Below, piece after piece: positions 1-5,289 of a stretch of DNA of 6,182 nt. Source of the DNA: an uncultured Bacilli bacterium (GTDB taxonomy: Bacteria; Bacillota_I; Bacilli_A; RF39; UBA660); assembly GCA_947627525.1 (NCBI GenBank), contig CANQWJ010000077.1, positions 1-6,182 on the forward strand. The letters run 5' to 3'. How positions within the stretch are numbered: the first letter of the stretch is position 1; each line of letters begins with the position of its first letter. A program made the translations under genes and the position numbers. Below the pieces are notes generated by a model. It was given only the letters and a program-made list of their open reading frames with translations, made no database searches and was not told the origin of the DNA.

Positions 1-445
1 GTTTATCACTATCAGGGGTCGTATTATTTGTTTCACGATTAAATTTACTACAACTTCTTCCATTAGTTCCAATATAACCACAAACATCACTTCCCAATAA
101 TGTTTGAATAATTGTTGAAGTTGACGTTTTACCATCTGTTCCCCCAACAGAAATCATATATAGTTTCTTTTCAGGATAATCATAGAAACGGCGACAAAGA
201 TTAGGTAATTCTTTATTAGTATCAGGAACTTTAATAATAGGAACCTTTTTCTCTCCGACATCACGACTAACGACAATAGCACTAGCGCCCTTTTCAATCG
301 CATCATCAATGTAATCATGACGATCAGCTGTTATTCCTTTAGTACAAACAAATAAATCACCCTTCTCGACTTCCTTAGAATTTATTTTTATACCTTTTAT
401 TAAAACATCATATTCACAATCAAACAACTCATTTAACTTTTTCAT
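1..445 (-). CDS. murE: MurE, UDP-N-acetylmuramyl-tripeptide synthetase (N-terminal part, cut by window edge)
   Basis: This Mur ligase adds the third amino acid of the stem peptide to UDP-MurNAc-L-Ala-D-Glu in the cytoplasm, using ATP. I translated 148 codons from ATG 445 to the window edge, with no stop. Residues 1-95 match the MurE N-terminal domain pattern: INSKEVEKGDLFVCTKG, then a region with RHDYIDDAIEKGA corresponding to the family's DGHxFIxxAxxxGA. An ATP-binding P-loop follows at about 101-107 (GGTDGKT), then GYIGTNG (123-129) and NTTPDS (141-146), the TTPE/D block typical of MurE rather than MurC, MurD or MurF. The P-loop has Asp where GTNGKT is the usual sequence. The start is supported by GGAGG at 451-455, five bases upstream. 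The C-terminal part that would distinguish a Lys-adding from a diaminopimelate-adding enzyme lies outside the window, so the substrate is unknown. The gene is divergent from the arginase. Confidence 0.9.
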   Translation of the reverse strand, partial: MKKLNELFDCEYDVLIKGIKINSKEVEKGDLFVCTKGITADRHDYIDDAIEKGASAIVVSRDVGEKKVPIIKVPDTNKELPNLCRRFYDYPEKKLYMISVGGTDGKTSTSTIIQTLLGSDVCGYIGTNGRSCSKFNRETNNTTPDSDK

Positions 446-466
446 AAAGTCCTCCATTTATAATTA

Positions 467-472
467 ATTATA
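467..472 (-). promoter_or_regulatory. Candidate -10 box of the murE promoter
   Basis: On the minus strand 467-472 reads TATAAT, a perfect sigma-A -10 hexamer, 21 bases before the murE ATG and just upstream of its GGAGG site. No convincing -35 hexamer lies 16-18 bases further upstream (it reads like TACTTT), so this is a partial match in AT-rich DNA. murE could also be expressed from this position with help from an unseen activator. Confidence 0.4.
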
Positions 473-503
473 CACTACTAAAATACAAAAAAGTATTTTT
501 AAG

Positions 504-532
504 TTGAATTATACATAAATTTACATTATGAT
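504..532 (+). promoter_or_regulatory. Sigma-A-type promoter for the arginase gene
   Basis: TTGAAT at 504-509 and TATGAT at 527-532 are separated by exactly 17 bases, the optimal spacing for a vegetative sigma factor. Transcription would begin near 539. That leaves a leader of only about 11 bases before ATG 550, so the mRNA would begin inside or right at the ribosome binding site. The match is good, but the very short leader lowers confidence a little. Confidence 0.55.
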
Positions 533-535
533 TAT

Positions 536-544
536 AGAAGGTGG
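536..544 (+). promoter_or_regulatory. Ribosome binding site that decides the arginase start
   Basis: AGAAGGTGG lies five bases before ATG 550. An in-frame GTG at 541 is part of this site, so translation most likely begins at 550 and not at 541. Confidence 0.75.
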
Positions 545-549
545 TAACA

Positions 550-1404
550 ATGAATATTAGTTTAATCGAAGCAAATGAAGACTTAGGTGTTAATGTTGAT
601 GGTGCTGATCTTGGACCAAATGTTTTAACTAGTCATTTTAAAGATCATACCATATATAAAGTTAATAAACCCAAAGTAAAAAAAGAAAGAGAAAAAGAAA
701 ATTTAGCTAAGAATTTAGATGGTGTTAATGAATTTGATGAAGAGTTATATAATATTGTTAAAAAAGTTAAGAATGATAAACAATTTCCTTTAACGATTGG
801 TGGTGATCATACCATCGCCATTAGTAGTGCTTTAGCATCTATCAGCGTTGAAAAAAGTCTTGGGATTATTTGGATTGATGCTCATGGTGACTATAACACT
901 TTTGATACGACAATAACGGGAAACTTACATGGCCTACCACTTGCCGCAACAAATGGTCTATGCGATCGATTGACAAGTTTCCATAAAGGTAATTTTTATA
1001 AAGCAACTAATACAGTCATCGTTGGGGCAAGAGACCTTGATTTAAAAGAAAAGATAAATTTAAAAGAAAACAATGTAACTATTTTTACAACTGCTGAGAT
1101 AAAAGAAAAAGGTGTTCAAAAAATAATGCAAGAAGCTTTTAAGATTGCCAGTCAAGATACAAATGGTATTCATATAAGTTATGATTTAGACGTCATTGAT
1201 CCAATAATTGCTCCTGGTGTTAGCGTTCCCGCAAATGACGGAATAAATGAAGAAGAAGCCATGGAAATAACTGATTTTCTAATAAAAAACAAAGACAAAA
1301 TTAAATCAATGGATTTAGTTGAATATAACCCTACTCGTGATAAAGAAGATAAAACTAAAAATATCGCTTTAAATATATTAAAAAAAGTAATTGCGAATTT
1401 CTAA
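550..1404 (+). CDS. rocF: Arginase-family ureohydrolase (probable arginase)
   Basis: A probable cytoplasmic Mn-dependent hydrolase that splits L-arginine into ornithine and urea. The 284-residue protein carries the family's motifs in order: DGADLGPNVL near the N-terminus (17-26), GGDHT (84-88), DAHGD (110-114), GNLHGLPLA (124-132), SYDLDVIDP (210-218) and VEYNP (257-261). The expected metal ligands are all present: H87, D110, H112, D114, D212 and D214. H127 and E258 fit the catalytic His and the guanidinium-binding Glu of arginases. The GNLHG and EYNP motifs favour arginase over agmatinase, but formiminoglutamase or a related guanidino hydrolase cannot be excluded. The length is slightly below the usual 300 or so, mainly because the segment at about 27-75 is short. 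ATG 550 is chosen over the in-frame GTG 541 because the latter is inside the Shine-Dalgarno sequence. The gene appears monocistronic: it has its own promoter and ends in a hairpin shared with the convergent recO. Confidence 0.87.
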   Translation: MNISLIEANEDLGVNVDGADLGPNVLTSHFKDHTIYKVNKPKVKKEREKENLAKNLDGVNEFDEELYNIVKKVKNDKQFPLTIGGDHTIAISSALASISVEKSLGIIWIDAHGDYNTFDTTITGNLHGLPLAATNGLCDRLTSFHKGNFYKATNTVIVGARDLDLKEKINLKENNVTIFTTAEIKEKGVQKIMQEAFKIASQDTNGIHISYDLDVIDPIIAPGVSVPANDGINEEEAMEITDFLIKNKDKIKSMDLVEYNPTRDKEDKTKNIALNILKKVIANF

Positions 1405-1422
1405 AAGTTCCCAATTACTTTT
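1383..1422. terminator. Bidirectional intrinsic terminator between arginase and recO
   Basis: Bases 1383-1393 pair perfectly with 1412-1422 (11 bp, AAAAGTAATTG with CAATTACTTTT). After one C-C mismatch, 1395-1400 pair with 1405-1410, with one G-T wobble on the plus strand, leaving a CTAA loop. A run of T ends the right arm for plus-strand transcripts. Six A at 1381-1386 give a U-run for minus-strand transcripts. Both convergent genes end within the hairpin: the arginase stop (1402-1404) is at the loop and the recO stop (1415-1417) is in the right arm. Confidence 0.8.
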
Positions 1423-2155
1423 CATTTGTAAAAGTTTTTAAAAAGTTCTTACTCTTTAAATAAAGTCCTGAATAAGAATCATAATACTCATCTAAAAATT
1501 CACTTATCTCTTTAACGGTTTGATTAGCGAGTTCTAACTTTGTAATTTTATCAATATCAACATAATAAAGCATTCTTATAACTTTAATGGTCTTTTCACT
1601 AACTATTTTTTCATTAGTATAACAATTGCGACAAACAAAGCCTCCACTCTTACTACTTAGAGTAACAATATCAGATGTATTACCACAAATATTACATCCA
1701 TCAACATTTAGTCCTATTCCTAAATAATCAAGATATTTAACTTCCAAAATATTAGTTATAATTAAAGGATCATAATTATCTTCAATTTTATTTAAAGCAC
1801 TTAATAATAAGTCTTGGATATCATTATTAGTATTTTGTTTATATGTCTGTTGCGCAAGTTCTAATAAATAAGTAGCATAACTAATTTTAACAATATCCGT
1901 CATAATATTTTTAAAATATCTTTTGACATCAACACTAATTAATGTCGATAAACCATTTTCTTTATAATAAATATTAAAGTCACCATAAACTAATTTATTA
2001 CTGACAGTTCTAAGATTACTTTTAACTCTTCGACATCCTTTAGAAATAATGCCAATAATACCATAATCTTTAGTTAAAACATTTAATATTTTACTCGATT
2101 CACTATAATTAGTGTCCCCTATTACTATTCCTTCTATCTTCTTTATCTGTGGCAT
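1415..2155 (-). CDS. recO: DNA repair protein RecO
   Basis: RecO works with RecR (and RecF) in the cytoplasm. It helps load RecA on SSB-coated single-stranded DNA during gap and break repair, and it can anneal strands. The 246-residue protein has the usual family size and layout. Residues 1-80 form the OB-fold, including IEGIVIGDTNYSESSKILNVL and YGIIGIISKGCRR. A helical part follows, with a four-cysteine zinc site at C154, C157, C175 and C178 (CNIC and CRNC). I take ATG 2155 as the start because AGAAGGTG at 2162-2169 sits six bases upstream. A GTG at 2164 is in frame and would add three residues, but it belongs to that Shine-Dalgarno site. The start lies inside the 3' end of yqzL, so translation is probably coupled. 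The gene ends in the shared terminator with the arginase. Confidence 0.93.
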   Translation of the reverse strand: MPQIKKIEGIVIGDTNYSESSKILNVLTKDYGIIGIISKGCRRVKSNLRTVSNKLVYGDFNIYYKENGLSTLISVDVKRYFKNIMTDIVKISYATYLLELAQQTYKQNTNNDIQDLLLSALNKIEDNYDPLIITNILEVKYLDYLGIGLNVDGCNICGNTSDIVTLSSKSGGFVCRNCYTNEKIVSEKTIKVIRMLYYVDIDKITKLELANQTVKEISEFLDEYYDSYSGLYLKSKNFLKTFTNEK

Positions 2156-2246
2156 CTTCTTCACCTTCTAATTTTTTAGACATTAAATAATATTTTATAT
2201 CACCAGTTTTTTTAAATAAATTCCAAACTATTTTCTTACTATCCAT
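2109..2246 (-). CDS. yqzL: YqzL family small protein
   Basis: A 45-residue open frame, too short for many gene callers. It reads MDSKKIVWNLFKKTGDIKYY, then LMSKKLEGEEDATDKEDRRN and ends SNRGH. The core W-x-LFKKTGDI-x-YLM-x-KKLE matches the pattern of YqzL proteins (W-x-F-x-x-TG-x-I-x-x-YL-x-x-KE) as I recall them, and the position directly before recO is the same as in Bacillus subtilis. YqzL has no established biochemical role. The start ATG 2246 has AGGTG at 2253-2257 six bases upstream, and in-frame ATG 2252 and GTG 2255 lie in or next to that site. The last 15 or so codons overlap recO in another frame (2109-2155, 47 bases). The charged C-terminal tail may therefore be shaped by recO rather than selected in its own right. 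A hairpin covers its ribosome binding site. Confidence 0.8.
   Translation of the reverse strand: MDSKKIVWNLFKKTGDIKYYLMSKKLEGEEDATDKEDRRNSNRGH
2162..2169 (-). promoter_or_regulatory. Ribosome binding site of recO, inside yqzL
   Basis: On the minus strand AGAAGGTG is followed by six bases (AAGAAG) and ATG 2155. The site lies within the yqzL reading frame, where it encodes part of LEGEE. It resembles the yqzL site closely: AGGTGAAGAAGATG here and AGGTGATGAAGATG at yqzL. Confidence 0.75.
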
Positions 2247-2276
2247 CTTCATCACCTATATTAATATTGATGAAGA
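2246..2276 (-). promoter_or_regulatory. Hairpin over the yqzL ribosome binding site and start
   Basis: Bases 2246-2254 and 2268-2276 form a perfect 9-bp inverted repeat (TCTTCATCA and TGATGAAGA on the plus strand) with a 13-base loop. In the minus-strand mRNA the 3' arm contains the UG of the AGGTG site, the spacer and the A of the yqzL AUG. The structure would therefore hinder initiation at yqzL. No U-run follows, so it is not an intrinsic terminator. The loop contains the palindrome ATATTAATAT, so protein binding to DNA is an alternative reading. Confidence 0.5.
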
Positions 2277-2327
2277 AAAGAATTATTTATTCATATTATT
2301 ATTTATTTTTTATCTTTTTCCTCTTTA

Positions 2328-2333
2328 ATTATA
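2328..2333 (-). promoter_or_regulatory. Weak candidate -10 box for yqzL-recO
   Basis: TATAAT on the minus strand lies about 80 bases before yqzL, just past the terminator of the upstream operon, where a promoter is needed. At 17-base spacing the -35 position reads TTTCTT, which is poor, and TATAAT is common by chance in DNA this AT-rich. The remaining intergenic stretch (2247-2345) holds no other gene I can support. Confidence 0.25.
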
Positions 2334-2345
2334 TAAATTTTATTC

Positions 2346-2373
2346 AAAAAAAGAAAGTGTATTATACTTTCTT
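2346..2373 (-). terminator. Intrinsic terminator of the WG-repeat operon
   Basis: Bases 2351-2358 (AAGAAAGT) pair with 2366-2373 (ACTTTCTT), extended by two inner pairs. The A run at 2346-2352 becomes a seven-base U tract on the minus strand. It begins 13 bases after the stop codon of copy 1. Its sequence resembles the terminator at 5253-5281. Confidence 0.85.
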
Positions 2374-2385
2374 AAAACAAATATT

Positions 2386-3795
2386 TTAATCATAATCTTT
2401 ATATGTATCATATACTTTATATGTTCCATCTTTACTTACTACTAAATAATCATATGGAGGATGTGCAGTATTATTAGTAGTGCCCTTTTTATTTTTATCT
2501 AAGTATCCAACTATTAATTCATTATCATTGACTTCCTCAATTCTAAAAGAATTAACACTTTCACAACATAATCTTAAAGTAAAATCACGCCAATAACCAG
2601 TATTATCCACTTCAATCTCAAATGGTACAACTACTTTGCCATTTTTATCTAATACACCTAATTTATTATCCTTTACAACAGCATAGTATCCATTTAAATA
2701 ATCAATTCCATCATATTTAAAATCAACTAATACTTTACCATTAGGGCTAACAGCTCCAAACTTATTATCTTTTTTTCCAAGAATGACATTTTTATCTGTT
2801 AAAACAACTAAATCATCATAAATTAAATCAATTGTTAAGTTATTATTAAAATCTATAAGTCCATATTTAGGATTATCTTCTTTTCCATTATGAACAACTA
2901 AATAACTACTATTATCATTGATAAACATTTCAGCAGCATCTTGGGGGATTCCACTTCCAACGACAAAATACTTTTCATCATTTATAGGTTTATATGTTTG
3001 TAAATCAATTATGGAATATCCATTGCCAGGATATCTATATGCCGCTAAATATCTATCACTAAAATCACCTAAATATGTTTCAAATTTTGCTTCTACAATT
3101 AAGCCATTAATATTCGCACTTTTACCAGTATTGACATTATACAAAATACTGTACCACGGACCATTATTATCAACATTCGTACATATACTTACAAAAGCAT
3201 AATCCACTTTCCCTTTTTTATTTTCATTAGTGTATGCAGGATAATTTCCAAGCGAAAAAGAATTACTATCTTGAGTAGCATAACTATAGCCATAACCAAC
3301 AGCAATATACTTACTATTTGGATCACTTTCGTCTTTATATAACTTAAATCTATCTTTTTTATTTAGTTTTGCAACTTTTTTATTATTACGCATTAAATAA
3401 TAATCATTATCTACTTTTTCGATACTATATCCATCATATCCTTTCATAGGATATAAATTTTTATCGATATATTCAGCATCTTCTTCGTTTTCTTCGTCTT
3501 CATTATCAGTACTTTCATCACTTGAATTGTCACCAATATCATTATTTGTATTATTACTATTATTTTCTTCTACTTCTTGATTATTTTTATTTATTAAATT
3601 TATGGATATAACAACAACCAATAAAACAACTATTATGACACCAAAAATAATTAATCTACCTTTATTTGTTTTTTTAGTTTTTTCATTATTTTCTGGATTT
3701 TGATTAACTTGTTGGTCATTAATGCTTACATTTACTGATTCTTCCTGTTTTTTATTATCTAGTAATTCATTCGTATTTTGATTCTCATTATTCAT
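2386..3795 (-). CDS. Membrane-anchored WG-repeat protein, copy 1
   Basis: Function unknown. The 469-residue protein starts with an N/Q-rich hydrophilic tail (1-46) ending in KKTNKGR. One transmembrane helix (about 48-68) follows, then a very acidic Asn/Ser/Glu linker (about 74-111) and a large C-terminal domain. The basic residues before the helix predict an inside tail and an outside domain. Residues 120-165 (GYSIEKVDNDYYLMR and onward) match copy 2. Residues 310-396 hold two full WG-type beta repeats and one partial repeat, beginning KYGLIDF, KFGAVSP and KLGVLDK, with aromatic or Leu in place of Trp. Then comes a conserved region with paired Cys at 410-411 (RLCCESVNS). WG-repeat proteins are a broad class often found at the cell surface. 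This copy stops after KDYD, whereas the other two continue for six more residues. ATG 3795 has AGGAG seven bases upstream. It is the second gene of an operon, 34 bases after copy 2. Confidence 0.82.
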   Translation of the reverse strand: MNNENQNTNELLDNKKQEESVNVSINDQQVNQNPENNEKTKKTNKGRLIIFGVIIVVLLVVVISINLINKNNQEVEENNSNNTNNDIGDNSSDESTDNEDEENEEDAEYIDKNLYPMKGYDGYSIEKVDNDYYLMRNNKKVAKLNKKDRFKLYKDESDPNSKYIAVGYGYSYATQDSNSFSLGNYPAYTNENKKGKVDYAFVSICTNVDNNGPWYSILYNVNTGKSANINGLIVEAKFETYLGDFSDRYLAAYRYPGNGYSIIDLQTYKPINDEKYFVVGSGIPQDAAEMFINDNSSYLVVHNGKEDNPKYGLIDFNNNLTIDLIYDDLVVLTDKNVILGKKDNKFGAVSPNGKVLVDFKYDGIDYLNGYYAVVKDNKLGVLDKNGKVVVPFEIEVDNTGYWRDFTLRLCCESVNSFRIEEVNDNELIVGYLDKNKKGTTNNTAHPPYDYLVVSKDGTYKVYDTYKDYD

Positions 3796-3802
3796 ATTCT
3801 CA

Positions 3803-3807
3803 CTCCT
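3803..3807 (-). promoter_or_regulatory. Ribosome binding site of WG-repeat copy 1
   Basis: AGGAG on the minus strand, seven bases before ATG 3795, lies in the 34-base gap after copy 2. No terminator hairpin is visible in that gap, which supports cotranscription of the two genes. Confidence 0.65.
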
Positions 3808-3829
3808 GTTTTATACTTCCTAGTTAATT

Positions 3830-5125
3830 TTATTTATACCAAGTATTTTCATCATAGTTTTTATATGTATCATAAGTCTTATACTTACCATCCTTAGTTA
3901 CTACTAAATAACTATACTTATATTCATAGTAGTCCTTGTCATCTTGCTTTCTTCGCTTATTCTTGTCAAAATAGGCAATGACTAATTCTTTATCATCATT
4001 TTTTTCTATCACATATGAATTAACACTTTCACAGCATAATCTTATAGTAAACTCACGCCAATAATCAGCATCCGCTACTTCTATATCAAATGGTACAATT
4101 ACTTTACCATTCTTATCTAATACACCTAATTTATTTCCTTTCAAAACAGCATAATTACCATTCATGTAATCTATTCCATCGTATTCAAAATTAATTATTA
4201 CTTTTCCACTAGAATCGATTGCACCAAATTTACCATTTTGCTTAGCATATAAAATATTTTCATTATCAATAGTAGCTAAATCTTCATATGCAAAATCAAT
4301 TAATACTTTTCCATTATAACCAACTAATCCATATTTTTTAATATCTTTACTTTCTTTATATGCCACCATAAACTTATCACTAGATGAATATAATGCCGAT
4401 GTCATATCTGAAGGAATACTATCACCTATGATCCAATAATCATTTTTAAGAACTCTAAAATCACTAACTTGAACTATACTTCTTGGACTATCATCATTAG
4501 GATTCAATGCAAAATATTTTTCGGATGCTTTACCGTTTATTATAATTGGAACAACATAACCATCAAAAGTATTATTTATACCAGTATTTATATTATATAA
4601 AATGCTAGTTCCTACATAACCTTTATCTTTATCTAATATAGCCGAATGTCCAATAGCATACTCTTTTGTTTGCCAAAGTTGTCCTAAAGAAAAATCATTA
4701 TTCCAAAGAACAACAGCTATATACTTACTATTTGTATCACTTTCATCTTTATATAGTTTTATTTTATCTTTTTTACTCAATTTCGCTATTTCTTTCCCAT
4801 TGCGCATTAAATAATAATTATTACCTGCTTTTTCTATACTATAACCATCATATCCTTCTTGTTCTGTTTCTCTTATTTCATCATTATCATCATTTTCTTC
4901 TTGATTTGATGAATTATAATTTTCTTCTGGCTTTTTATTCTTTTCTTGGGAAATTTTATTAAAGTAGAAAACTACTATTGCCAAAATAACTACCAAAAGT
5001 ACTATTATTATACCTATAAAAAAGCCCTTATTCTTCTTTTGAGGTTGATTGATTTGCAATCTATCATTAATATTATAATTATTTTGGTCATCATTATTAA
5101 CTTGATTATTATACACAATTATCAC
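3830..5125 (-). CDS. Membrane-anchored WG-repeat protein, copy 2
   Basis: Function unknown; a paralogue of its two neighbours. The 431-residue protein has an N/Q-rich cytoplasmic tail (1-29), a basic QKKNKG patch, one transmembrane helix (about 35-56), a Lys- then Glu/Asp-rich linker (57-90) and an external domain. The shared GYSIEKAGNNYYLMRNGKEIAKL block is at about 94-116. The WG-type repeats lie at 264-297, 298-331 and 331-350 (partial), beginning KYGLVGY, KFGAIDS and KLGVLDK. A pair of Cys at 364-365 (RLCCESVNS) is the only cysteine in the protein. It ends DENTWYK, like copy 3. Over the 48-residue block from KFGA to VPF it shares 35 residues with copy 1 and 37 with copy 3. The start is uncertain: GTG 5125 has AAAGGA upstream, while GTG 5116 is also possible and would remove three residues. 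No ATG is suitable. It is the first gene of an operon with copy 1. Confidence 0.82.
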   Translation of the reverse strand: MIIVYNNQVNNDDQNNYNINDRLQINQPQKKNKGFFIGIIIVLLVVILAIVVFYFNKISQEKNKKPEENYNSSNQEENDDNDEIRETEQEGYDGYSIEKAGNNYYLMRNGKEIAKLSKKDKIKLYKDESDTNSKYIAVVLWNNDFSLGQLWQTKEYAIGHSAILDKDKGYVGTSILYNINTGINNTFDGYVVPIIINGKASEKYFALNPNDDSPRSIVQVSDFRVLKNDYWIIGDSIPSDMTSALYSSSDKFMVAYKESKDIKKYGLVGYNGKVLIDFAYEDLATIDNENILYAKQNGKFGAIDSSGKVIINFEYDGIDYMNGNYAVLKGNKLGVLDKNGKVIVPFDIEVADADYWREFTIRLCCESVNSYVIEKNDDKELVIAYFDKNKRRKQDDKDYYEYKYSYLVVTKDGKYKTYDTYKNYDENTWYK

Positions 5126-5140
5126 GTCCTATTCCTTTTT

Positions 5141-5170
5141 ATTTTATCTCGAACATATTTTGTTTTTCAA
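5141..5170 (-). promoter_or_regulatory. Candidate promoter of the copy 2-copy 1 operon
   Basis: On the minus strand TTGAAA (5170-5165) and TAAAAT (5146-5141) are 18 bases apart. The -10 box is only 15 bases before GTG 5125, so the leader would be about 9 bases and would start near the AAAGGA site. A second TTGAAA lies at 5190-5185 but has no good -10 at the right spacing. The 164-base gap 5126-5289 otherwise contains only the terminator of copy 3. Confidence 0.35.
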
Positions 5171-5252
5171 TTATTCTAGATAAATTTCAAAATCTATTTA
5201 CATTAATTTACAAACACTATTTTTTCATATTTATTATTACTCTTTATAAAAT

Positions 5253-5281
5253 AAAAAGAAAGTATATTTAATATACTCTCT
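5253..5281 (-). terminator. Intrinsic terminator of WG-repeat copy 3
   Basis: Bases 5257-5267 and 5271-5281 form an 11-bp stem with a three-base loop. The one imperfect position is an A-C mismatch on the plus strand but a G-U wobble in minus-strand RNA, so the structure fits the minus direction. Five A at 5253-5257, followed by more A further left, give the U tract. It starts nine bases after the copy 3 stop codon. Confidence 0.8.
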
Positions 5282-5289
5282 AATCTATA

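Noticed and set aside
480..499. Inverted repeat AAAATAC-A6-GTATTTT between murE and arginase as operator
   Set aside because: The 7-bp arms are almost all A/T and of a kind expected by chance here. No known operator consensus is matched.
504..520. ArgR/AhrC-type ARG box at the arginase promoter
   Set aside because: Only the left half (TGAAT) fits; the right half reads CATAA rather than ATTCA, so arginine control is not supported by the sequence.
2386..2388. Programmed readthrough of the copy 1 stop to restore the tail
   Set aside because: TAA is the least leaky stop, the codons after it no longer match the Trp-Tyr of the tail, and the terminator starts at once.
2918..3202. Plus-strand open frame of 94 codons
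   Set aside because: It lies wholly antisense to WG-repeat copy 1, has no good ribosome binding site and no recognisable protein pattern. It is a shadow of the real gene.
4666..5179. Two overlapping plus-strand open frames rich in Tyr, Leu, His and Ile
   Set aside because: They are antisense to copy 2 and its leader. The odd composition comes from reading the complement of Asn, Asp, Glu and Lys codons in AT-rich DNA.
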